From an uncultured Saprospiraceae bacterium (GTDB taxonomy: Bacteria; Bacteroidota; Bacteroidia; Chitinophagales; Saprospiraceae): a stretch of 64,000 nucleotides of DNA. Made by a program: the position numbers and the translations under genes. Positions 17,922 to 26,401 of this stretch are shown here, piece after piece. The notes beneath the pieces are model-generated. The model was not told the DNA's origin. It made no database searches and was given only the letters and a program-made list of their open reading frames with translations. Location: the NCBI GenBank assembly GCA_938015595.1, contig CALLPI010000004.1, forward strand, positions 338,205 to 402,204, given 5' to 3'. How positions within the stretch are numbered: position 1 is the first letter of the stretch; each line of letters starts with the position of its first letter.

Positions 17922-19304
17922 ATGGCAAACCAATGGTCTCGCCGCGAGGTGCTCAAAACCATAAGCCTGTTGTCAGTTGGCGCTTCAGTGCACCTTGCAT
18001 CTATACAAGAAATTGATTGGACATGGAGCTATGCCCTGCTACCCAAACCAGCCCGCAAGATCACCGCCATCACCCTGGGCGCTGGCAACCGTGGCAACGT
18101 GTACGGTAACTATGCCCTCCAGCATCCTGATGAACTGGACATCATCGGCGTGGCCGAACCCATTCCTCTGCGCAACGAACGATATGCCCAAAAGCACCAG
18201 ATCATTGATGCCAATCGCTTTGTTACTTGGGAGCACGTCTTCACTAGGCCTAAATTTGCCGATGCTATCATCATCACTACGCCTGACCACCTGCACTACG
18301 GCCCCGCCATGCAAGCCTTGGCCCTGGGCTACGACCTGCTGCTGGAGAAACCCATAGCACAAAGCTGGAGGGAGTGCAACGACATCCTGCAGCAAGCCAA
18401 AAAGCACAAACGCATCGTAGCGGTATGCCACGTGCTGCGCTACGCGCCCTACTACCGCAAGGTGAAGGAAGTAATTGATTCAGGCGTTTTGGGTAGCCTG
18501 ATAAGCGTGCAGCATCTGGAGCCAATACAGCACGTGCACATGTCGCATTCGTATGTGCGTGGCAACTGGCGCCGCGAAAAGGATACTAATCCTATAATTT
18601 TGGCAAAATCCTGCCACGACCTCGACATCCTGCGCTGGTGGATCGGCAAAAGCTGCCACTACATCTCTTCCTTTGGCTCGCTTAAGTGGTTTCGCCAGGA
18701 AAACGCCCCCGCCGGCAGTACTACCCGCTGCACCGATGGCTGTGCCGTGGAGGCTGAATGCCCCTACTCCGCCCTGCGTATCTACTACCGCAACCGCTCC
18801 TGGTTGCACCATTTTGACCTGCCCACCGACAAAGACCTCCAGGGTGAGGCCATCCTCAAGCACCTGCACGAAGGCCCCTACGGCCGCTGTGTGTATCGCT
18901 GCGACAATGACGTAGCCGACCACCAGGTGGTGTCTATGGAGTTTGAAGACCAAATCACGGCCAACTTTAGCATGGAAGCCTTCACGAACTATGCTGGCCG
19001 CCGCACCCGTATTATGGGTAGCCTGGGGGATCTCGTAGGCGATGAAAATGAACTCTTCGTCAGCGATTTTCGCACAGGCGAAACGGTGAAATGGTCGGTC
19101 AAGGACAACGCCGACATCCAAAGCGGCCATGGTGGTGGCGACTGGGGGCTGGTGCGCAACTGGTTGGCAGCGCTGGCCAAGCAGGATGCCTCTTTGCTGA
19201 GTTCCACCCTCGACGCCTCCATGGAAAGCCACCTCATGGGCTTCCTAGCCGAGAAAAGCCGCCACAGCCGCACGGTGGAGTCGGTGGTCGATGGCTGGGG
19301 GTGA
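17922..19304 (+). CDS. Gfo/Idh/MocA family oxidoreductase with Tat-like leader
   Basis: A 460-residue NAD(P)-dependent sugar dehydrogenase-like protein. The start at MANQWSRREVLKTISLL gives a twin-arginine-type leader (SRREVLK) typical of Bacteroidota members of this family. The Rossmann motif is TAITLGAGNRGNVYG. The conserved catalytic-lysine motif is LLLEKPIAQSW, the EKP segment shared by the family. A Cys-rich stretch (CTDGCAVEAECPY) follows in the C-terminal domain. The substrate, often an inositol or a glycoside, cannot be read. It converges on the aminotransferase pseudogene. Confidence 0.85.
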   Translation: MANQWSRREVLKTISLLSVGASVHLASIQEIDWTWSYALLPKPARKITAITLGAGNRGNVYGNYALQHPDELDIIGVAEPIPLRNERYAQKHQIIDANRFVTWEHVFTRPKFADAIIITTPDHLHYGPAMQALALGYDLLLEKPIAQSWRECNDILQQAKKHKRIVAVCHVLRYAPYYRKVKEVIDSGVLGSLISVQHLEPIQHVHMSHSYVRGNWRREKDTNPIILAKSCHDLDILRWWIGKSCHYISSFGSLKWFRQENAPAGSTTRCTDGCAVEAECPYSALRIYYRNRSWLHHFDLPTDKDLQGEAILKHLHEGPYGRCVYRCDNDVADHQVVSMEFEDQITANFSMEAFTNYAGRRTRIMGSLGDLVGDENELFVSDFRTGETVKWSVKDNADIQSGHGGGDWGLVRNWLAALAKQDASLLSSTLDASMESHLMGFLAEKSRHSRTVESVVDGWG

Positions 19305-19310
19305 GTCCTC

Positions 19311-19906
19311 CTACTCAGTACATCGAATCCGGCTCAGGCGCTCTGCTGCCTGGGTGAGTGTGTCTTCGCGTTTGGCAAAGCAGAGCCGAACAAGCCGAGC
19401 ACTGTGCCCGCCAGAATAAAACACTGATACCGGAATGGCAGCCACGCCGCATTCTAAAGTCAGGTAGCGCGCGAAGTCTGTGTCAGGCTCTTCCGACACG
19501 GCGCTGTAATCAAACAGGGCAAAGTGCGTGCCGTCGCAGGGCAAGGCCTTCAAGCGTGAATGCTGCATGGACCTCCTCCTCGGAGTCTATGGTACAGCCG
19601 TAGAGGCAGCTTATTTTGGTAGCAATGCGCTCGCGTAGCAAGGGTAGCCCTGCCATGGGGGCATACTGGTTGTGCCCGATCCGCATAGCTTGGGTCGCTA
19701 GGCTTATCAACCGCGGCGAAGAAGAATATTCTGGGAAGCCTTGCGCCAGGTTGAGCGCCCCGTACTGCTGCGCCAATGCCGACATCACGGCGAATATGTA
19801 CTAAGCAACGCCAAGTTTTATGCATGATTTGCGGATGTTGTACACAAAACTTGGCGAGTCGAAGTATAGTTGTGCCGGTTTTCGGTGGCTTGGACAGCAG
19901 CAGCAC
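19311..19906 (-). pseudogene. Methionine/kynurenine aminotransferase (YbdL type), interrupted and internally deleted
   Basis: Three fragments of a class I/II aminotransferase lie in order on the minus strand. The first (from GTG ending 19906) reads SKPPKTGTTI. After a 70-bp insertion of the palindromic repeat, the second reads FAVMSALAQQYGALNLAQGF and continues through HNQYAPMAGLPLLRERIA to about EEEV. The third, in another frame, reads SRLKALPCDGTHFALFDYSA and RLVRLCFAKREDTL to the stop. Compared with E. coli YbdL, about 220 residues including the PLP lysine are missing between the last two. The gene is certainly non-functional. It lies nine bases after the stop of the upstream minus-strand gene, so it was the second gene of an operon. 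Confidence 0.88.
19795..19868 (+). repeat. Interspersed palindromic repeat, copy 2 (inserted in a gene)
   Basis: An imperfect palindrome with arms CGCCAAGTTTTATGCA and TGTACACAAAACTTGGCG around a loop GATTTGCGGATGT. It splits the aminotransferase remnant between codons for GTTI and FAVMSAL. TAT occurs on both sides (19795-19797 and 19865-19867). Removing 70 bp restores the reading frame exactly, so this copy arrived by insertion, with TAT as the likely target duplication. Confidence 0.9.
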
Positions 19907-19915
19907 TATATTAGC

Positions 19916-20569
19916 CTATACTTTTAGCAGTTTGAATGCGTGGTTCCAGCGGTTGTGCAGGAATCCTGGTATGCACCATAATATGCACAGCGGCTCAATG
20001 GCGCGCGCGGCTTCTGCGCTACCCATGTCTTCGGTTTCCCAGCCAAACTGATCGAGGATGTAGCGCACGTCGTCCTTGGCATTGGCATCGTTGCCGCAAA
20101 TAAACATGGTAGGCGTACCGTCTTTGAAGTGCGGGTTGACCATGTGGGCGCTGCCTACGCAGGAAAAAGCCTTCACAAAGTGGGCCGCAGGGAACTTGGC
20201 CTGTAGGCGCTCCATGAGCGATTCGTCCAGTGAAGTGAAAAATCTGAGCACGCCGTTGACCGGCGGTTCCTGAGCTATGGGGTTGGTGGCGTCAATGATG
20301 GTTTTGCCGTTCAGTACTGGTGCGCCAGCCATTTCCAGTGCAGATTCTGCTACTGCACCGCCTACTGCCAGTACAATGATATCGGCATTGCGGGCAGCAT
20401 CCGAAAAGGAGCCTATGGTTGCCTTGGCACCTTCTTTTTGATGCCAATCGCTGAGTTTGGAGGCATCGCGCGTGCCCATAGTTACTTCATAGCCATGCCG
20501 CAGAAAGCCGGCACCCAGCGTGCGCCCTACGATGCCGGAGCCGAGGATGCCTACTTTGTTTTTCATCAT
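19916..20569 (-). CDS. NADPH-dependent F420 reductase-like / NAD(P)-binding oxidoreductase
   Basis: A 217-residue protein with an N-terminal Rossmann motif VGILGSGIVGRTLGAGF followed by TMGTRDASKL, where the basic residue suggests NADP preference. DIIVLAVGG and TIIDATNPIA are the usual strands of the F420_oxidored / NAD-binding group. Despite the family name, coenzyme F420 is not expected in Bacteroidota, so another electron partner is likely. A second ATG one codon downstream is an alternative start. It is the first gene of a former operon whose second gene is the aminotransferase pseudogene. Confidence 0.82.
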   Translation of the reverse strand: MMKNKVGILGSGIVGRTLGAGFLRHGYEVTMGTRDASKLSDWHQKEGAKATIGSFSDAARNADIIVLAVGGAVAESALEMAGAPVLNGKTIIDATNPIAQEPPVNGVLRFFTSLDESLMERLQAKFPAAHFVKAFSCVGSAHMVNPHFKDGTPTMFICGNDANAKDDVRYILDQFGWETEDMGSAEAARAIEPLCILWCIPGFLHNRWNHAFKLLKV

Positions 20570-20592
20570 GATATTTGGTTTTGAATTTGAAG

Positions 20593-20600
20593 CAAATGTA
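20593..20600 (-). promoter_or_regulatory. TAnnTTTG box upstream of the reductase-like gene
   Basis: On the minus strand the sequence is TACATTTG, a full match to the Bacteroidota -7 consensus, placed 24 bases before the start codon. No convincing TTTG box lies 17-20 bases further upstream. Confidence 0.35.
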
Positions 20601-20774
20601 AGAAAAGGCTCCAGTAGTGTATGCGAACAAGTTCACGCCTGGTTTCCGGTCTGACGAAGGAGTGACATTGGCCTTGTGTATAGCCCCTGGAGTTTTGTTG
20701 TCGAGCAAAAAACGATTGACCCAGCCCCCTCGTGCACGGTTGCTGTAGTCGTTGTCGTCTATGTGTACTTGGCG

Positions 20775-21719
20775 CTATGCAATGCCTTTGGCGGCCAGGT
20801 AGCGCTCGGCATCGAGGGCGGCCATACAGCCCGTGCCGGCAGCCGTTACCGCCTGGCGATAGACGTGGTCTTGTGCATCGCCGGCAGCAAACACCCCTTC
20901 GATGTTGGTACGGGTGCTACCCGGCTGGGTAATGAGGTAGCCGTTGTCGTCCATATCCAGCCATCCTTTGAAAATGGCTGTATTAGGCTGGTGGCCTATG
21001 GCTACAAAGAAGCCATCCACAGGGATGACTGATTCTTGCTGGGTTTGGTTGTTGCGCACGCGCACGCCGGTTACTTGAGTGTCGCCCAGTACTTCCACAG
21101 TTTCTGTATGCCAGTGGATCTCAATATTGGGGGTGTTTTTTACGCGTTCCTGCATGATTTTAGAGGCGCGCATTTCGCCGCGGCGCACCAGGAGGTGCAC
21201 TTTAGGGCAAAGCTTGGCCAGGTAGGTGGACTCTTCGGCTGCGGTATCGCCTCCGCCAACTACGGCTACCTGTTTGCCTCGATACAGGAACCCGTCACAC
21301 ACGGCGCAGGCCGATACGCCGCTGTACATCAGGCGTTTTTCTGACTCCAGCCCCAGCCATTTGGCATCAGCGCCGGTAGCAATGATAATGGTATCGGCGT
21401 GTACTTCTGCGCCGCTTTCTGTCCATACTTTGTGTACAGGGCCAGTGAAATCCACCTGTTGGATAATCTCGTAGCGTATGCTGGTGCCGAAGCGCTCGGC
21501 TTGTTTGCGGAAGTCTTCCATCATCATGGGGCCGTTGATGCCGTCGGGGTAGCCGGGGTAGTTTTCTACGTCGTTGGTAATCATCAATTGGCCGCCGGGC
21601 TGCTTTCCGGTGTAGAGCACCGGCTTTAGGTTGGCACGAGCGGCATAGATAGCGGCGGTGTAGCCGGCGGGGCCTGCGCCTATGATAAGGCATTGTATGT
21701 GTTCGGGCGTGTTTGCCAT
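20775..21719 (-). CDS. trxB: Thioredoxin-disulfide reductase
   Basis: TrxB passes electrons from NADPH through FAD and a Cys pair to thioredoxin. The 314-residue length is standard for the low-molecular-weight class. The FAD motif is CLIIGAGPAGYTAAIYAARA near residue 10. The NADPH motif is VAVVGGGDTAAEES, and the redox pair is CAVC at 138-141. The final FAD motif reads GVFAAGDAQDHVYRQA. It is flanked by unrelated genes in the same direction, with its own promoter box 29 bases upstream. Confidence 0.96.
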   Translation of the reverse strand: MANTPEHIQCLIIGAGPAGYTAAIYAARANLKPVLYTGKQPGGQLMITNDVENYPGYPDGINGPMMMEDFRKQAERFGTSIRYEIIQQVDFTGPVHKVWTESGAEVHADTIIIATGADAKWLGLESEKRLMYSGVSACAVCDGFLYRGKQVAVVGGGDTAAEESTYLAKLCPKVHLLVRRGEMRASKIMQERVKNTPNIEIHWHTETVEVLGDTQVTGVRVRNNQTQQESVIPVDGFFVAIGHQPNTAIFKGWLDMDDNGYLITQPGSTRTNIEGVFAAGDAQDHVYRQAVTAAGTGCMAALDAERYLAAKGIA

Positions 21720-21747
21720 GGGTAGTTGCGTTTTTAGTTACCGAGGG

Positions 21748-21755
21748 CAAAGGTA
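21748..21755 (-). promoter_or_regulatory. TAnnTTTG box upstream of trxB
   Basis: The minus strand reads TACCTTTG, a perfect -7 box, 28 bases before the trxB ATG. Seventeen bases further upstream is CCTG, only a half match to TTTG. Confidence 0.4.
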
Positions 21756-21819
21756 TTAAAGATTGTGTTGCGCAGGCAGTGATGTGGGTTACTAACTGCT
21801 ATTGGCGCTGACGGCTTCT

Positions 21820-24027
21820 TTACACACGCGTTACCGTAGACACATTGGGCAGCTTGAGCAGGCTGCGGATGGCTATGTTGAGCTGGTCGGTATTGTGTAC
21901 TACCAGGCTGATGCGGCCCTCGAAGTAGCCTTGGTCGCCGGCGATGGAGAAGTTTCGAATGTTGAGATTGAGGTCAGAAGAAATGGCTTGACTCAGGCGC
22001 TGGATGACGCCGGGGCCGTCGTCAATACCGGTGATTTTGAGGTCGGCCACAAAAGTAGTGCCGGGGGTATAGACCCACTCTGCTTTCATGATGCGGTAGC
22101 CATAGTTGGCCATGAGGTGGTCGGCGTTAGGGCAAGTGGCACGATGGATTTTGAGGGTAGCGTTGGCGGTGACGTAGGCGAAGATATCGTCGCCTTGTAC
22201 GGGGTTGCAGCAGTTGGCCAGTGTATAGGTGTAGCGTTCGGCATCTTCGCCGTTGATCATGAGGCGAGCCTTGGTTAGGTCGCGTTTACGGGGTGAGGCA
22301 GTTTCTGTTGGCTTGGCTTCTTCTACTTTTTGAGACACTTCGACAAGGGTGTTGCCTTCTACCGTAAAATCCTTGAAGATGCGCTCGATGGTGATCTGGC
22401 CGGTATAAATAGCATAGAATAGGTCAATATGAGAAGGGAAATCAAAGTGACGGTAGATCTTGTCCACAATTTCGTCGCTGATTTCCAGCTTTAGGTTGCG
22501 GAGTTTGCGCTCGAGAGCCTCTTTGCCAAACTCGCCCATCTTGCGACGCTCCTCCTTCATAGCAGAGCGAATCTTGGAGCGAGCCTTGCCAGTGACGACA
22601 ATCTTGAGCCAGTCTTCGCTGGGTTTTTGGTTTTTACTGGTAATAACCTCTACTTGGTCGCCACTTTGGAGCTTTTCGCCCATGGGTGCCAGCTTGTTGT
22701 TCACCTTTACGGCCACGCAGTGGTAGCCCACATCGGAGTGGATAGAGAAGGCAAAGTCGAGTGCGGTAGCGCCTTTGGGCAGGACTTTGAGATCGCCTTT
22801 AGGGGTATAGACGAAGATTTCCTCGTGAAAGAGATTGTTGTTTTTGAAATTATCCAGAAACTCTACGGCGCTGCCCGATTGGTCTTCCATCATTTCGCGT
22901 ACGCTGTCGAGCCACTGCTCAAATACATCGGGCTGGTTTTTAATGCCTTTGTATTTCCAATGGGCGGCATAGCCGCGCTCGGCAATTTCATCCATGCGAG
23001 TAGAGCGAATTTGTACCTCCACAAACTTGCCCTGTGGCCCCACTACCGTGGCGTGGAGTGATTCGTAGCCGTTGCTTTTGGGCATGGTGATCCAGTCCTT
23101 GAAGCGGTCGGTGAGGCCGCGGTAGGTGTCGGTCACGATGGAGTAGGCCTCCCAGCAAAATTTCTTCTCGCGGTCGGGGGGCACGTCAATGACAATGCGC
23201 ACGGCAAAAAGGTCGTAAATTTCCTCAAAGGGTACGCGTTTGGTCTGTATTTTATTCCAAATGGAGTAAATGCTCTTAGGCCTGCCGTAGATGTCGTAGG
23301 GTACGCCCATTTCATCCAGTTTAGGGCGTAGGGGTTTGATAAATTCGTTAATGTATCGGTTGCGTTCGCGGCGGGTCTCGGCCAGCTTGCGGGCAATGTC
23401 GTGGTAGGTTTCCGGTTCAGTAGTTTTCAGGCACAAGTCCATGAACTCGGTCTTGATGGTGTGCAAGCCCAGGCGGTGAGCCAGCGGGGCATAGATGTAG
23501 CTGGTTTCAGCGGCGGTTTTGAGTTGTTTGTGACGAGGCACTGAGCTGAGCGTGCGCATGTTGTGCAGGCGGTCGGCCATTTTAATGAGCACCACGCGCA
23601 CATCTTCTACTAGTGTGCCAAGCACCTTGCGGAAGTTTTCGGCTTGCGGGCTTTCGGCGTTGTAGGCGCTGTCGAGTTTGGTCAGGCCATCCACCATTCG
23701 GGCGATGTGCGGGCCAAACTTTTGGCGGATGGTATCCAGAGGAATTTGCGAGTCTTCTACCACATCATGCAGTAGGGCTACGGCTATGGCAGTAGGTCCC
23801 AGCCCGATTTCCTCGGCGCAAATAGTGGCTACGGCCAGTGGGTGTAGGATGTACGGCTCGCCTGACTTTCGCGTTTGCGGCCGATGTGCTTCCTGCGCCA
23901 GTTCAAAAGCATCTTTGATGAGCCGGCGGTCAGTGTCGTTCAAAGGCGCTTTGAGCGCGCGCAGCATTTTGCGGTAAGCGTTTCGCACCATTTTGTCGAA
24001 GTGCGTTTGCTGTGCAGTAGCAGTCAT
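21820..24027 (-). CDS. Bifunctional (p)ppGpp synthetase/hydrolase (RelA/SpoT homologue)
   Basis: This 735-residue stringent-response enzyme has the full Rel architecture. An HD hydrolase domain carries ALLHDVVEDSQI at about residue 85 with its flanking His residues. The synthetase domain has YESLHATVVGPQGK and VEVQIRSTRMDEIAERGYAA. A TGS domain (IFVYTPKGDLKVLPKGAT) and a C-terminal ACT domain ending KLPNVSTVTRV follow. The HD motif is intact, so both making and breaking of ppGpp are predicted, as for the single Rel of most Bacteroidota. The gene stands alone. Confidence 0.94.
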   Translation of the reverse strand: MTATAQQTHFDKMVRNAYRKMLRALKAPLNDTDRRLIKDAFELAQEAHRPQTRKSGEPYILHPLAVATICAEEIGLGPTAIAVALLHDVVEDSQIPLDTIRQKFGPHIARMVDGLTKLDSAYNAESPQAENFRKVLGTLVEDVRVVLIKMADRLHNMRTLSSVPRHKQLKTAAETSYIYAPLAHRLGLHTIKTEFMDLCLKTTEPETYHDIARKLAETRRERNRYINEFIKPLRPKLDEMGVPYDIYGRPKSIYSIWNKIQTKRVPFEEIYDLFAVRIVIDVPPDREKKFCWEAYSIVTDTYRGLTDRFKDWITMPKSNGYESLHATVVGPQGKFVEVQIRSTRMDEIAERGYAAHWKYKGIKNQPDVFEQWLDSVREMMEDQSGSAVEFLDNFKNNNLFHEEIFVYTPKGDLKVLPKGATALDFAFSIHSDVGYHCVAVKVNNKLAPMGEKLQSGDQVEVITSKNQKPSEDWLKIVVTGKARSKIRSAMKEERRKMGEFGKEALERKLRNLKLEISDEIVDKIYRHFDFPSHIDLFYAIYTGQITIERIFKDFTVEGNTLVEVSQKVEEAKPTETASPRKRDLTKARLMINGEDAERYTYTLANCCNPVQGDDIFAYVTANATLKIHRATCPNADHLMANYGYRIMKAEWVYTPGTTFVADLKITGIDDGPGVIQRLSQAISSDLNLNIRNFSIAGDQGYFEGRISLVVHNTDQLNIAIRSLLKLPNVSTVTRV

Positions 24028-24221
24028 AGCAACTAATTTTGTGGTATTTGGAGCGAGCGTGGGGCACTCAATATATTAGCATAATTAACACATTTGACAG
24101 GTAAGTGGTTGAAATACTGCTGTAATAGGTGGGTGCGGCCAGTATTTTTTTTTTACAAAAGCTCAATAGTCAGACTCTAAAGATACGGCGAATTACAAAG
24201 CCTCGTACCCTTTAGGTATCT

Positions 24222-24527
24222 TTGTTAGTGGGGTGTCATCACGTAGATTTTCAAATTGCAGAAAGGCGGCTCAAGGGTTTAGAATTTGCTCCTGCTATTA
24301 TTTTTTCATTTTCAACTCTTCTTACCAGTTTGCTAAAGTACAGGAAATTTGGAGGCAGGTACAAGGCCAAAAACTCGTTTGAAGTAGTTGAAAAAGACGA
24401 AAAGGCTATCGAAAAACTCAAAAATCAACCAAGCGCTTTGTTGAAATACGTCTTTGCTGGTAGGGGTTCTCAAATTGCCATACGAGTATTCTTCCAAATT
24501 TTAGAGGTAGTATATCTTTTTTTTTGA
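24222..24527 (+). CDS. Doubtful small ORF, possibly a gene remnant
   Basis: An open frame of 101 codons from a TTG. The middle part (FGGRYKAKNSFEVVEKDEKA and on to LLKYVFAGRG) has a composition like a real soluble-to-membrane protein, and the end is hydrophobic (IRVFFQILEVVYLFF). A TATCTTTG box overlaps the putative start, which argues against that start. I recognise no family. It may be the tail of a decayed gene or chance. Confidence 0.25.
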   Translation: MLVGCHHVDFQIAERRLKGLEFAPAIIFSFSTLLTSLLKYRKFGGRYKAKNSFEVVEKDEKAIEKLKNQPSALLKYVFAGRGSQIAIRVFFQILEVVYLFF

Positions 24528-24537
24528 ACTAAAGTTT

Positions 24538-24566
24538 TATGTTTTATACAACTTAGTTTACATTTG
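24538..24566 (+). promoter_or_regulatory. Candidate promoter for the DoxX gene
   Basis: TATG (24538-24541, three of four matches to TTTG) is followed after 17 bases by TACATTTG (24559-24566), a perfect -7 box. The ATG of the DoxX protein is 50 bases downstream. Confidence 0.45.
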
Positions 24567-24615
24567 CTGTAATTCTTGTATGTACAGCTGTTTTGTCACC
24601 AAATTCTAATCAAAT

Positions 24616-24978
24616 ATGAACACCATTCTCAATCTGGGCAAGTACCTGTATGCCATCCCGTTTGCCGTGTTTGGGATTTTCCACTTCACAAACCTCGATG
24701 CCCTTGCTTCTTGGGCGCCTGGCGGCTCGTTCAGCGTCATTGTGTCAGGCGTAGGTCTGGTTGCTGCCGCGGTGAGTATGCTCATCGGCAAGTTTGACAA
24801 GCTGGCCTCCATTTTGCTAGCCGTTATGCTGTTGCTGTTTGTGGCTCTAATCCATGCTAAGGGCGCTTTCAACAAAGACCAAACAGCAATGGTCAGCATG
24901 CTCAAAGACATCATGCTGGCTGGTGCTGCGCTTATGTATGCCAAATACACGGCAAAAGACCACTCGGTAGTAGGCTGA
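24616..24978 (+). CDS. DoxX-like small integral membrane protein
   Basis: A 120-residue protein with four predicted membrane helices. The start is LGKYLYAIPFAVFGIFHF, a pattern typical of DoxX-like proteins. Then come LASWAPGGSFSVIVSG, a helix ILLAVMLLLFVALIHAKGAF and a final helix MLKDIMLAGAALMYAKY. Family members have been linked to redox or sulfur metabolism but many lack a known role. The gene has its own promoter and a strong terminator, so it is a single-gene unit. Confidence 0.8.
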   Translation: MNTILNLGKYLYAIPFAVFGIFHFTNLDALASWAPGGSFSVIVSGVGLVAAAVSMLIGKFDKLASILLAVMLLLFVALIHAKGAFNKDQTAMVSMLKDIMLAGAALMYAKYTAKDHSVVG

Positions 24979-25016
24979 GGGTATGGGCACTATGTCAAAA
25001 CAAAAAAAGAAGTGCG

Positions 25017-25043
25017 GGCGGCTCTTTTGAGCCGCCTTTTTTT
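25017..25043 (+). terminator. Intrinsic terminator after the DoxX gene
   Basis: A perfect 8-bp stem GGCGGCTC / GAGCCGCC (25017-25024 and 25029-25036) with a TTTT loop is followed by seven T residues. It lies 38 bases after the stop of the DoxX gene. Confidence 0.92.
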
Positions 25044-25119
25044 GAGAGAAATTTTTTGTGCCAAAATTCCATGGATAATACCGATGTTTGCATGGCGAGT
25101 CATTCAAATACAACTCACC

Positions 25120-26238
25120 ATGGAAACACTATGCAAGTACGCCCAGTTGCTCGTACATTATTGTATGGAGATCAAAGCTGGCGACCGCTTGTACGTTCAG
25201 AGTACGCTGCTGGCCGAACCTCTGGTGAGAGAAGTGTACCGCGCTGCTTTGCAAGCCGGGGCCTCGGTGGATATATCCTTGGAATTTCGGGAGCAAAACC
25301 GCCTGCTGCTAAACGAAGGTTCTGCCTTTGCTCTGGGGCACGTATCACCGCTGTACCGTCAGGCCATGGCCGAGTACGAAGCGTATTTGTTTATCAAAGC
25401 CCCGTTTAACCTGCGCGAGGAGCAAAGCGCCTCCGCTGAAAATGCTGCCATTCGGCGCCAGGCGCTTGCCCCCATGCAGCAGGACTACTTTCGCCGTACA
25501 GCCACCCGCGCGCTTAAACGCAACTTCTGCCTGTATCCCACTGACGCCAGTGCTCAGGAAGCGGGTATGGCACTGGAAGAATATCAGCAGTTTGTATTTG
25601 GTGCTTGCAGGCTGTACGACCCTGACCCGCAATCCAGTTGGCTGCAAGTGCGCCGCAACCAGCAGCAGATCGTGGACTTGCTCAATACTCGAAGCCAGAT
25701 ACGCTATGTAGGCGACGGTATTGACATCAGTTTCTCTACCGAGGGCCGCACCTGGATCAACTCCGACGGCCAAACCAACATGCCCTCTGGCGAGGTTTAC
25801 ACCTCCCCTGTGGAGGATTCCGTCAATGGTGTGATACATTTTACTTATCCGTGCATCTATCAAGGCCATGAAGTAGAGGGTGTCACGCTGTGGGTTAAGG
25901 GCGGCCTGGTCGAAAAATGGGAAGCTCGCCGCGGTAAAGAAGTGCTGGACAAGGTCTTTGCTATTGAGGGTGCGCGCCGCTTCGGAGAAGCCGCCATCGG
26001 AACCAACTACCGCATCAATCGCTTTACCAAAAATATCTTGTTTGACGAAAAAATTGGCGGTACCATCCACATGGCTCTGGGGCAGTCTTACCTGCAAACC
26101 GGAGGCAAAAACCAGTCGGCCATCCATTGGGATATGATAGCTGATATGCAAAACGGCGGTATGATCTATGCCGACGACGAAAAAATTTATGAAAATGGCC
26201 AATTTTTGTTTCTGGACGCAAACACTTTGATGGAATAA
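25120..26238 (+). CDS. M29 family aminopeptidase (thermophilic aminopeptidase type)
   Basis: A 372-residue metallo-aminopeptidase starting METLCKYAQLLVHYC; the frame is open further upstream but runs into the terminator. The family hallmarks are present: MPSGEVYTSPVEDSVNG with a metal-binding Glu, FGEAAIGTN, ILFDEKIGGTIHMALGQSY and the late His and Asp in SAIHWDMIADM. These match AmpS/AmpT/PepS peptidases, which release N-terminal residues from peptides in the cytoplasm using two divalent metals. No signal peptide. It appears to be a single-gene unit. Confidence 0.9.
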   Translation: METLCKYAQLLVHYCMEIKAGDRLYVQSTLLAEPLVREVYRAALQAGASVDISLEFREQNRLLLNEGSAFALGHVSPLYRQAMAEYEAYLFIKAPFNLREEQSASAENAAIRRQALAPMQQDYFRRTATRALKRNFCLYPTDASAQEAGMALEEYQQFVFGACRLYDPDPQSSWLQVRRNQQQIVDLLNTRSQIRYVGDGIDISFSTEGRTWINSDGQTNMPSGEVYTSPVEDSVNGVIHFTYPCIYQGHEVEGVTLWVKGGLVEKWEARRGKEVLDKVFAIEGARRFGEAAIGTNYRINRFTKNILFDEKIGGTIHMALGQSYLQTGGKNQSAIHWDMIADMQNGGMIYADDEKIYENGQFLFLDANTLME

Positions 26239-26261
26239 TAACTTTTTTTACCAAAAACATT

Positions 26262-26269
26262 TACTTTTG
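26262..26269 (+). promoter_or_regulatory. TAnnTTTG box upstream of gene at 26402
   Basis: TACTTTTG matches the Bacteroidota -7 box. It lies after the M29 gene and would give a leader of about 125 bases to the GTG start at 26402. No TTTG box was found at the usual distance. Confidence 0.35.
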
Positions 26270-26401
26270 TGCCCCTGCTGCATGGCGTTCAACAACTCAC
26301 AGCAAACGAACAACCAAATCATAAGAGAAAGAAGCACTACAACAACATACGATGAATAGCTTCCCAAAATCATTCAACAAAATTTCCCAAATCATCGAAC
26401 C

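Larger units (their letters stand above)
24028..24615. other. AT-rich intergenic region with possible gene remnant
   Basis: This 588-base stretch is much richer in A and T than its neighbours. It holds two TAnnTTTG boxes (24217, 24559) and one short open frame (24222-24527), described separately. No RNA gene or clear terminator was seen. The lower GC could mark acquired DNA or simply a regulatory region. Confidence 0.5.
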
